From Todiramphus chloris collaris (lineage: Eukaryota > Chordata > Aves > Coraciiformes > Alcedinidae): a stretch of 64,000 bases of DNA. Shown piece after piece: positions 47,701 to 55,100 of the stretch. The notes below the pieces were generated by a model, which ran no database searches, was not told where the DNA came from, and saw only the letters and a list, made by a program, of their open reading frames with translations. A program made the position numbers and the translations under genes. Positions within the stretch are counted from its first letter, which is position 1; every line of letters starts with the position of its first letter. The stretch is taken from the NCBI GenBank assembly GCA_025345505.1, contig JANVCC010000122.1, forward strand, positions 40,983 through 104,982, given 5' to 3'.

Positions 47701-48112
47701 CCCTTACAGATTTATTGGCGCCCATGTAAAACTCAGTAAAATTACTGAACAGAATTAGTTCTGTTCTCACTCAAACCAGGACACTCCATTAGCTCACCTC
47801 TTCCTGCTAATAAAGGTCTGCACACCCCTAACAAACCTATGCTGATTTAGTCAAATATATGTCGCAGCCCCGTTCTGCATCTTCCTGGACTAAACTGGAA
47901 ATAACCCAGCTAAGAACAGTGCAGACAACAGAAAGTGTCCCCCACCTCACCAGGTGCAGGGGTGCCAGGTCCAAAACTGAGATCTGAGATTGTCAGTACC
48001 GTAGCATTTCCATGGTTTTACCTTAGAGGACTTTTTCTTTTGCCTGGTCTGTAAGAGCTGTTGAGTAGCCATCTTGTATTTCAAAGGCCTGCCTTCCGCT
48101 TGTAATTAAAAC
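35519..48112 (-). CDS. HORMAD2: HORMA domain-containing protein 2 (HORMAD2), C-terminus not located
   Basis: HORMAD2 binds meiotic chromosome axes, marks unsynapsed axes and supports ATR recruitment there. Model: complement(join(35519..35772, 36311..36462, 39943..40010, 41329..41355, 42048..42068, 43307..43343, 44353..44416, 45944..46088, 48022..48072)), 273 codons, all junctions GT-AG and phase-consistent. Blocks shared with mammalian HORMAD2 include [84 protein letters not shown] and [13 protein letters not shown]. The HORMA domain covers about residues 24-230. Mammalian HORMAD2 is about 307 aa, so roughly 30 or more residues, including the basic region and closure motif, are still missing. 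HORMAD1 is less likely because the ending [11 protein letters not shown] and the LIF neighbour both fit HORMAD2. It lies convergent with LIF and divergent from the dehydrogenase gene. Confidence 0.95.
36311..36462 (-). CDS. HORMAD2: HORMAD2 exon: [12 protein letters not shown] block
   Basis: The acceptor is TTCTTCTGACTGCAG and the donor GATG|GTAGGT. It encodes [16 protein letters not shown] and then the strongly conserved [19 protein letters not shown]. Confidence 0.96.
37308..37724 (+). mobile_element. CR1 LINE fragment in a HORMAD2 intron, sense
   Basis: It shows CTGAGGGACCTGGGCTTGTT, GAGGAACAATTTCTTCCCC, CAGGCTGCCCAGGGCAGTGG, and GGGTTGGACTTGATGATCT, with a degraded tail GGTTCTGTGTTCTAT. 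It is of the same subtype as the 25.8 and 50.7 kb copies and is antisense to HORMAD2. Confidence 0.92.
38822..39066 (+). mobile_element. CR1 LINE 3' fragment in a HORMAD2 intron, sense
   Basis: It has CCCAGGCTGCCCAGAGAGGT and a well-kept terminal CCATTCTATGATTCTATAG. The preserved tail suggests a younger copy. Confidence 0.93.
39943..40010 (-). CDS. HORMAD2: HORMAD2 exon: [12 protein letters not shown] block
   Basis: 68 nt, acceptor AATCTCTAG, donor CAG|GTAATG. It encodes [20 protein letters not shown] and leaves two bases that complete a Ser codon with the next exon. Confidence 0.93.
41329..41355 (-). CDS. HORMAD2: HORMAD2 micro-exon, 27 nt
   Basis: It encodes IYTNPKEPE, matching the LYTDPMGSEK part of mammalian HORMAD2. 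The acceptor is TTCTTATAACAG and the donor GAG|GTAAGA. Phase 0 on both sides. Confidence 0.87.
42048..42068 (-). CDS. HORMAD2: HORMAD2 micro-exon, 21 nt
   Basis: It encodes LHIAVFA, matching LRMAVLT of mammalian HORMAD2. The acceptor TTTTTTCCTCTGTAG is strong and the donor is GCG|GTAAGT. Phase 0 on both sides. Confidence 0.87.
43307..43343 (-). CDS. HORMAD2: HORMAD2 exon, 37 nt: [12 protein letters not shown]
   Basis: The acceptor is TTTCCCTGGCAG and the donor TAT|GTAAGT. The first base completes the Trp codon begun in the preceding exon. Confidence 0.94.
44353..44416 (-). CDS. HORMAD2: HORMAD2 exon: [11 protein letters not shown]
   Basis: 64 nt, acceptor GGTTTTGCAG, donor AAGTG|GTAAGTG. 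It encodes [20 protein letters not shown] plus K and part of W. Confidence 0.94.
45586..45930 (-). mobile_element. CR1 LINE fragment abutting a HORMAD2 exon
   Basis: It is antisense on the + strand, starting CAGCAGGGTCACCCAGAGC and running to CTTCTCCAGGCTAAAGAGCC. It lacks the extreme CR1 3' tail. It ends within about 15 bp of the splice donor of the exon at 45944-46088 and lies in the same orientation as the gene. Confidence 0.9.
45944..46088 (-). CDS. HORMAD2: HORMAD2 exon: start of HORMA domain
   Basis: The acceptor is CTTCTGTTTCAG and the donor GATG|GTAACA. It encodes [20 protein letters not shown] and the signature [19 protein letters not shown]1 ends within about 15 bp of its donor. 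Confidence 0.96.
46290..46467 (+). mobile_element. CR1 LINE 3' fragment, distinct subtype
   Basis: It contains GGAATGGGCTGCCCAGGGAG, GGTTGGACACGATGATCCC, CTTTTCCAACCTGAGTGATT and CTGTGAT in CR1 3' order. It begins about 200 bp upstream of the acceptor of the 45944-46088 exon. Confidence 0.88.
46902..46947 (+). repeat. Left 46-bp inverted terminal repeat
   Basis: It is perfectly complementary to 47738-47783. It also contains an internal palindrome, GAACAGAA-CTAA-TTCTGTTC. Confidence 0.93.
47738..47783 (-). repeat. Right 46-bp inverted terminal repeat
   Basis: It is the exact reverse complement of 46902-46947, followed by the CTCCA target-site copy. Confidence 0.93.
48022..48112 (-). CDS. HORMAD2: HORMAD2 exon with the start codon
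   Basis: The ATG is at 48072 (minus strand), followed by [16 protein letters not shown] and donor AAG|GTAAAA. Forty nt of 5' UTR precede it, after acceptor TTTCTTTTTCAG at 48113. The start resembles the MATAQL of mammalian HORMAD2. Confidence 0.9.
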
Positions 48113-48914
48113 CTGAAAAAGAAAAAGAAGGTATGAGACACCTGAAAATTTCACAGTCATTACTACTTCTCATCTTCCACAAACTAAGAAGGAGACTCTT
48201 CATCTTATTCAGGTCTGAAAGCAAACTGCCAGTCAGGACAGCAAAGCCAATCAAGGATACTCCATGGCACTGCCTGAGAGTTTGCAAAAAGAAAACTCCT
48301 AATTCCCTTGTAAACAATCAATACTACTTGGAATTCAGGGCCACGACAGCACCTGGTGTCAGCTGGTGCCACTTCCAAATGCATTCCTCGTACTCCAAAC
48401 CACCAATGTTAATTTCTGCAACGATTAAAAAGTGTGAAGGGGGAATATGAAAGAACTGGAAGGCTGCCGACAGCAGCCAATATTTTAGCAAGGGTAAGCA
48501 GGAAACACACTCACATCAGTCTTGGCCAGAGTAAAGGAATGATTCTTCTGGGACACCTTGAAAGGGGAAAAAAAAAAAAGAAGAGTGAAGTCCAGCTTGT
48601 TCCAGTGACAGCACGCCCTGTTACGCGAGCCTGGATTAAAGAGGAAAATACTCTTTTGACAATAACAGAAAGCTGACTGATCGAGGCAATAAAGTGGACA
48701 TTACATGTGTCACACTTGGGCGAGGTGCTTGATTTAGCACCACCTGACATCTTGATTCAGAACTTCCATTAGATGCCATTAAGAAGGCAGGAGTTAACCA
48801 GCCTGAGGAACGGCTCGCTGGGAGATCTCGCCGTGTAGCTGCTAATGGGGAAGACGGTAATGAAAGGCAACAGCAGCAACTGGTCCCCAGAGGAGCGTTG
48901 CCTTGTCCGCTGCT

Positions 48915-49330
48915 CGTCAATATTTCTATTAATGATTAAAACAGCGGCATAAACACGGTGGGCTGATTGAAATCATCAACTAATGCAGCAAGCAGCGGAG
49001 TTTTATCAACAGAGTTAATCTAATCTGGTTCTGCTTTCTGCCATGAAAGCCTCGTTTCCATTTGTTGGCAGTCATTAAGACATGTTGATTGGAACGGGTT
49101 GACAGCTTTTATGCTAAATTTAGCCCTTCATTTAGTAATGAGGACAGATTACAACGATAGAAGTATAGTTAAACAAATATACACCTGCACAATTTTTAAT
49201 CAGTTAAATATTTTAGGAGAGCGGTGTTTTGTTCCTCCTGACTGGCTAAGCACTGTGAACAGGACTGGAATGCAATTAAAACAAAGGCACTATTCCAACG
49301 TGAGGTTATTAGCTAAATAAAGCTGATTTA
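48915..49330. promoter_or_regulatory. AT-rich, homeobox-motif-dense stretch in HORMAD2 intron 1
   Basis: It holds many TAAT/ATTA cores (TATTAATGATTAAAAC, GTTAATCTAATC, TAGTAATGAGG, TTTTTAATCAG, GCAATTAAAAC, GTTATTAGC) in non-repetitive sequence between GC-rich neighbours. This composition is typical of vertebrate conserved non-coding elements. Conservation cannot be seen from one sequence. Confidence 0.35.
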
Positions 49331-49875
49331 AGCCAGCCAGAGAGATAAGAAACCCTGTTTCCTACAACATCCCACACTTATATTTATTGTGCAAAGGAAA
49401 CATCACCTCAGGGACTGATCTTATCTCCCCTGACCCCGCTGTTCAGGTGCAGGGTCCCTCCAAGGTTCCACCATCACCATCTCACCTTGGCCAAACCTCG
49501 GCTCACTCCCGGGCTGTGAGAGAGGGAAGAAGGAGCCCCAGCTCCCACTGCTCACCCGCTCCAGACACTTTATCACCAAATAGCAGGAAATTAGAGTTAA
49601 CCAGGAGAAACCAAACCTCTGCCCCACAGACCTGGTGGCCCCTGACCTCCCCGGGGCCTTCACCCCCTCAGCCCTGGGCCCACACACCCACTGACCCTCA
49701 GGCCTGATCTGGGGCCTCCTGAGGCTGCACAGGCCCGAAAGAATCGGCCGTGGCTCCAAACGTAGGTGTAAAAGGCTTTTTTATCTTTCGTTTCTTTGAG
49801 TTAAAGCTCAAAGCCCGGCTGGGTTCCACCGGGGGCTGGGGCCTGACCCTCATCCTGCCACAGCCACCCCCCTCC

Positions 49876-50230
49876 GAGGCTGGGTGTCCCCGAGGCTGGG
49901 TGACCCCGGGGCTGCGTGTCCCCGAGCTGCGAGAGCAGCCTGAGGCAGGGGTGTGGGTGTCCCTGACGCTGGGGGTCCCCTGAGGCGGGAAATCCTTGAG
50001 GCGGGCGTCCCCTGAAGCGAGGGAGCCCGAGACCCCTGCCCGGGGGTGACCCCTGAGGTGCGGGAGCCCCTGACCCAAAGGGCGTCCACGGCGGGGGGGG
50101 GGCGGGAATCCCCTGAAGCGAAGGAGCCCCGGAAAGCGGGGACTTGGGTTCCGTGAGGCGCGGGAGAACCTGAGCCGGGAGCGGGTCCCCTGAAGCGGGG
50201 GGTGCTATGAGGCGGGGGGTGCCCCTGGAC
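49876..50230. repeat. Degenerate GC-rich repeat array in the CpG island
   Basis: Imperfect units of about 20-30 bp, built on CCCCTGAGGCGGGAG/CCCGAGGCTGGGTG, recur at least twelve times. They produce spurious Pro/Gly-rich open frames on the minus strand. Confidence 0.65.
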
Positions 50231-50299
50231 GCGGCCCCCTCCTTCTTTCTCCTTCTTCTCTTCTGCTTCGCCGGCTCGGGCGGGGTGGGTACCGCGTAC

Positions 50300-50430
50300 C
50301 TGCGCCACCAGCCCCGCTGGCTCCCGCCCCGGCTCGGCTGCTCTCGGCTCGGCCCCCGCGGCGCTGGGGGCGGGCGGTGCTGACGCCGCTGTGAGGGGGA
50401 GGCCCCGCCCCTCCCCGCCCCTCTCGGCCA
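50300..50430 (-). other. HORMAD2: Possible non-coding first exon of HORMAD2
   Basis: On the minus strand a good donor (GCGCAG|GTACGC) ends at 50300 inside the CpG island, the expected place for a 5' UTR exon splicing to the acceptor at 48113. The transcription start is not visible; the upper bound is a guess. Confidence 0.45.
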
Positions 50431-50654
50431 TGGCGGGCCCGGCTGAGGGGCGGCGGGAGGCGGGAGGCGCCGCCCCGTCCCGGCATCGCTGAGCGGCGGC
50501 TGCGGGGCTTGTTTCACATGGGGGTTCCTCGGGGGGTTCACTCGTGCCCGTCGCCAGGCCCTGCCCCGGGTTTAGTGCCGCACCTCACGGGTTCAGGCAG
50601 GGGCGAGGTGGCCCCGGGGAAGAAGCGGCAGCACGGCCGTGGCAGGGGCGTGAA

Positions 50655-50886
50655 CCTGACAGATCCTCGAGTCCAACCCTTCCCCCAGCACTGCCAGGAC
50701 ACCACTGACCCCTGGCCCTCAGCACCACAGCGCCACGGGGGGCTTGGAAACCCCTCCAGGGATCACGGGGACTCCACCCCTGCCCTGGGCAGCCTGGGAC
50801 AGCCCTGGAGGGGAAGAAATTGTTCCTCAGCTCCAACCCAAACCTCCCCTGGGACAGCTTGAGGCCGGTTCCTCTCATCCTATCAA
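50655..50886 (-). mobile_element. CR1 LINE fragment between the two divergent genes
   Basis: It shows GGGCTTGGAAACCCCTCCAG, CTGCCCTGGGCAGCCTGGGA and AAATTGTTCCTCAGCTCCAA. It is the closest relative of the 25.8 kb copy and lies directly beside the CpG island. Confidence 0.9.
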
Positions 50887-51876
50887 GAAGTAATTTTTCT
50901 GAGCTTCTCAGTGAGTTCTTTTCTCCACGGTTGGATTGTTTGTCCCCTGGGCGAGCAGGGGACGGCGGGTGCTGGGCTGTGGCACCGATGGGACACCCTG
51001 GGTGCCTGTGACAGATCTGACTCCACAAGAAAGCACTCGAGATTCCACCACCAAGTGCCTGAATATTCAAACGAGAAACGAGTGTGGCCTTGTGAGGCTG
51101 GGCTGAGGTGGACGCTGACTGGTTTGGCTTCGCTAACGCTTCACTCTCCAGCTAATCTAAGCCTCTGCTGGGGCTGGGATGTGTCCCTGGGTTTCACTCC
51201 AGGCTGCAGCAGCTCGGTATCGTACCCACGCCAAAACAATTTCAAGTAAAATTCTGATTTTATTAGCAGCACATCACCCCAAATGAGGTACAGGTTTTAA
51301 ATTGCTCAAAGCCCAAAGACACGTTCTTAGAATATTCCAGTACTTCCCTAAGGAAAAGGAAACTTCTAATACCATCCCAACTCAAAGGCATCAGGCACTT
51401 CCTAAGAGGCGGGTTGTTTTGGAGCTAGCATCACAGCCCAGGCAAGCGGGGTAGAATCTCTATTTCACTACTGTCTTATTGACAGAATAACCCACCTAAA
51501 CCATTTCTTCCCATTTCCAGGCATTTTGTTATCCTGCAGATGAGGAAGTGCTGGTGCAAACAAACACACACACACACACAGCCCAGCCCTGGAAATGTCA
51601 GCCTGTTACGATGGTTTGCCTGGCTGGTAGGGGAGGACACGGTGTTCCTGAGCACTGGTGTTCTTCCAGGCCTTTGTCTGGCCTCTTTCCAAAGACTTTC
51701 TCCCTACTTCAGTTGCCAACAGCTGCTGAAAGCTCCTCCCCAAGGGAGGGGAAAAGTCATCGTCCATTTTACACAGAGTAACTTCACAACATTAGAACTG
51801 AACAGGATTGGTGCCGCTGTCAACCGCGGAAGGGTCAGGCGGTGAGAGCACGATACGCTCTGGGCTTTGCAGGACC
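50887..51876. other. 5' flank of the dehydrogenase gene
   Basis: No exon can be assigned. An (AC)n run lies at about 51560-51580. A weak acceptor (GGGCTTTGCAG) at 51872 could mark the start of the coding exon, with a 5' UTR exon farther left. Confidence 0.4.
51560..51580. repeat. (AC)n microsatellite
   Basis: This is a pure ACACAC run about 300 bp before the dehydrogenase ATG. Confidence 0.85.
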
Positions 51877-52197
51877 ATGTTCTCCTGTCGCCTGCCTTGG
51901 TGGAGACCCAGTGCTCCCCGCAAGCTGTGGCAGCCGGGCCGCTTTCTGCTTCTCCCCCGGGAGAGATGCCAACCACCCAGTCTGAAAGGAATCCACGTGA
52001 CCGTGGGGTGGGGGCAGCAGGTCAGGACTGGTCGGGACTGCAGCGCTGTGCAGGAGAAACAGGTATTAGGACATCCGGAGATGCCTCTTGAAAGGAGAGA
52101 AATGGAGACCCTCTTCCAAGAGCAGCCTGAGACTGGGAACCAGTATTTGGAAGATGCTCTCCTTCGGAGTTACCTGAAAACACACCTTCCTCCCAAG
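51877..52197 (+). CDS. Dehydrogenase exon 1 (targeting peptide and N-terminus)
   Basis: The ATG at 51877 opens 107 codons. The Arg/Trp/Pro-rich start ([16 protein letters not shown]) fits mitochondrial import, and the 3' part encodes [20 protein letters not shown]. The in-phase donor AAG|GTCTGG is weak; a stronger GTGAGT eight bases later would shift the frame. An internal CAG|GTATTAGG could be an alternative junction, so the first 60 residues are less certain. Confidence 0.72.
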
Positions 52198-55100
52198 GTC
52201 TGGCGTGAGTGTTTGTGTTTCTACGGGTATGCGTCACAGTTCCGGCTGGGTCGCTGTTTAAAGACTGTTCACTGCATATTTCTCAGAGCCCTTTTGTGCC
52301 TTCGAGTGTTTAACTGAGGGGAGTTTATCAGCATTCTTTAAAAGGTGTTATCTTTAAATCAGTGCAGGGGTGAAAAAACACTGCCAGGACTTGAACAGAA
52401 ATAGCAAGCGGCTTTACTGAACTCTCGTGACCGGTCTGGGTGCTGCCACGAGAGCGTTGTTTTGGGATTGTCGGTGTGTTGTCTGATCATCCAGAGAAAG
52501 AAGTTCAGAGAAAGGGAAAAAAACTAAGGTGCTTCCAAGCTCTGCTGTACCCTTCCACTTCTCCCCACCCAGGGAAGAGGGGCTTTTAGGGAATTCCCTT
52601 TCTGAAGGAGCGGGGCGGTTAGCTGAGTGCTCAGGAGGATTCAAAGGCCTGTTGGGGTTTGCTCATTCTCAGCACAGGTCGTTGGCTTTTCTGGGTTGGT
52701 TTTCAGATGGGGAAGGCTCTGTACAGGTCGCAGGGCTGCAGAGAGGTGGGGTAAGACCCTGAGCTGAGGGTCTCTGTTCTGTGAGGTCCGGACCGACAAG
52801 AACCCCTGGAAGGAAGCAGCTCGTCCATCTCACTGGCTGTCCTCTGCTGTCACCCCAAGGACCACAACTGTTTCCTACTTCTCAAGAACCAGATCTCATG
52901 GAGCAGAGCATGACCTCTCTCCCTGAGTCCCTGGGTCCAGCAGAAGCAATGAGATGACCCATAAAGCCACTGGGTGAGCAGAGGGCAGAACGTGGCTTTC
53001 AGTGATGCTCTTGCTGCCACCGTGCTTGCTCTCCAGGTCTGTGAGGCCTTGTAGACATGGGGCAGTAAGAGTGTGGTGACAGCTTTGGGAGCTGCTTTTG
53101 TCACAGCTATCACAAGAGAGGGGAGTGAGGCCTCCTTAAGCACCACTGCCGCTTTCTTGCCAGAAGAAGACACAATAGGAGGATGCCTTAGGGCAACCAT
53201 GAAGGTCTCCTCCTAACCTGCAGCTTTGGAAGGAGCATGATTCAGATCTCCCGAAGACTAAAAGGACCAGTGATGTCTTCTGGCCAAAGCTGAGAGCTGC
53301 TCTCCACTCCTTCCCACAAAGTGGCTACAGAATCCACCCGAGAAGCAGCAGCATCTCCCATAACGTTTCTGCGCTCGGTCCCAGTGGGGCACTGTTGCTT
53401 CATGGCTGAAAGAGAGCCCAGCCTGCTCCCTGCTCCATGCAGCTCCTGCTTGCCCGCAGCGAGAGCTGGCTCCCCACACCAGCACCTTCCTCTCCAGGAG
53501 AGCAGCCACAGATGCAGCTTTGTGTGTCCTGCCAGCACCTTCCTCTCCGGGACAGCAGCCGCAGATGAAGCTTTGCGTGTCCAGCTGGAGCAGACACCAT
53601 GCTGGAGGTTGGTTCCCGTTGTATAATTCCTCTGTGTTCAGTGGCAAACCCAGGAATTTTCCTGGAATGGAGCAAAACATCTCTTTCTTTGAAGCTGATT
53701 TCTGGAGAACACTGAAGAAAACACCTGCTTTTTCTGAGCATTGTTGTGCAGAGGTATCTGTTGGCCTTTGATCCCCCTGAAAGTATGTCCTTTAATATAA
53801 AGGATCATCTGTTTGCACTCTTAATGTGCAATAATTTGCACATTTCCAATATCTTCATCCCTGGGACATCAGAGGGCAAGTTAGGGTGATGAGACCACCC
53901 CGCAAATGCTGCAAGGTAGCAGCCTCAGCCCCAACCCGGGCAGTTACAGATGCCCTCTCCATGTCCCACCGTACGTGTTTCTGGATGCTGCCTGTGACAT
54001 CTGACCAGCACAAGCCTCAGAGCTCTGGGGTTTTTTTCCTACTTTGTCCATAAACGCGTTCGCTTGGCTCACCCAGGGGTTTCTAAGGCTACGTGTGGGC
54101 AGGACATGAGCTCCCAGCTAGGGGCAGGGGGGAGGTTTTAAGAAAATGTGGATGAGGGGAAGGGGCTGTCGTAGTTTGAGTTCACTGTAGTGGGCTGACC
54201 AAGGGACCTCTTTGGTAGACTTGTATTCCTCTGCCCACAGAAAACTCACAGTTCAAAGGTTCTTCTGCTTCAGGGATCAGCAAAGTCCAAAAACCTTGGA
54301 TTCTTTAGGTTATGCCTCTAAAACGTCCTTCAAATTGTCAAGACATGGTAAGTGTTGGGCCATACACCCATCCCAGCTGAGCTGCACTGACAGCAAACAG
54401 GAGCTGTACCAGCTGGTAGGGCTGGCTTGCATGGTTTTGGCTTGGTTTGTGATTTTTAACACTAACTCACTGGTCACCTGAAGGAAAACCGGCTGGTCTG
54501 AGGGGTGGACACTTCCAGAGTAGGAACTGGGCAGTGTGTGGAGCATCCTCATTGCACACACTGACCAGCAGAGTGATGAGAGGATCAATCATATGGGATG
54601 TGTGTAATGAAAAGTCAGTTGTTCTATTGAGGAGGAAACGAGCATCTCTTGAGGGGTAGAGAAAGCAAAAAATACTCCTGTGATGAAGGCAAATCTAGAT
54701 CCGGCGTTTCTCTGACCCCCAGTAGAGTCTTGGATGTATTTATGCTAACAAGGGTCCAAGGGTGCTAGAGGCTGGGGCCTCCTGGCCTAAGGTCAGTCAT
54801 CTCTGAGTCAGGTTATTAAGTCTAGACAACTTCAGTGGGCTGCAGACAGTGCAGAGCACTTAGAGAAGGCAGCTCCTGTCACCTCGAAATCGGTGTCTAA
54901 GAGGGTTGGAGTGAGTCACTTCTCTGCAGGTGCCTGTTTCCCTCTGTCAGCTACGGCCAGACCGCTCCGTCCAAGCCAGCCAAGCCTGGTTGAAATGAGG
55001 GCACATCAGTCCTTACCCAGGGCCACTCAGGATGCTGGATGCAGGGTGGGAATTTGACTCTAGACCCCCCCCCCGGGTGCCAGGCTGAAGCTTCAATGAT

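Larger units (their letters stand above)
46902..47783 (+). mobile_element. 882-bp LTR-like foldback element with 46-bp inverted termini
   Basis: The element begins TGTCCTGGTTTGAG and ends with its reverse complement, CTCAAACCAGGACA. The outer 46 bp of the two ends are perfect inverted repeats, and a 47-49 bp extension has one mismatch. It is flanked by the direct repeat CTCCA (46897-46901 and 47784-47788). TG...CA termini and a 5-bp duplication are LTR/ERVL integration features, and TGTCCTGGTTT is a common avian ERVL LTR start. Near the right end TGGCGCCCA (47716-47724) matches the first nine bases of a tRNA-Lys-type primer-binding site, preceded by an LTR-like T/C-rich and GGGG-rich 3' segment. 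One reading is an LTR plus primer-binding site closed by an inverted copy of the LTR start. A 216-codon minus-strand frame inside has no retroviral domain. It sits in a HORMAD2 intron. Confidence 0.85.
49790..50500. promoter_or_regulatory. CpG island between HORMAD2 and the dehydrogenase gene
   Basis: This is the strongest CpG-rich island in the right half of the window, with GC boxes (GGGGCGGG, CCCCGCCCC) and no TATA box. It lies at the 5' end of HORMAD2 and 1.4 kb before the dehydrogenase ATG, consistent with a bidirectional promoter. Sharing is inferred from the head-to-head layout. Confidence 0.6.

Noticed and set aside
49801..50541. 246-codon Pro/Arg-rich minus-strand frame
   Set aside because: It lies across the CpG island and the degenerate GC repeat at the HORMAD2 promoter. 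No homology, and it overlaps the proposed non-coding exon.
54167..54600. TGTCGTAGTTTGAG start resembling an avian LTR
   Set aside because: No matching inverted end, target duplication or internal LTR features could be found downstream.
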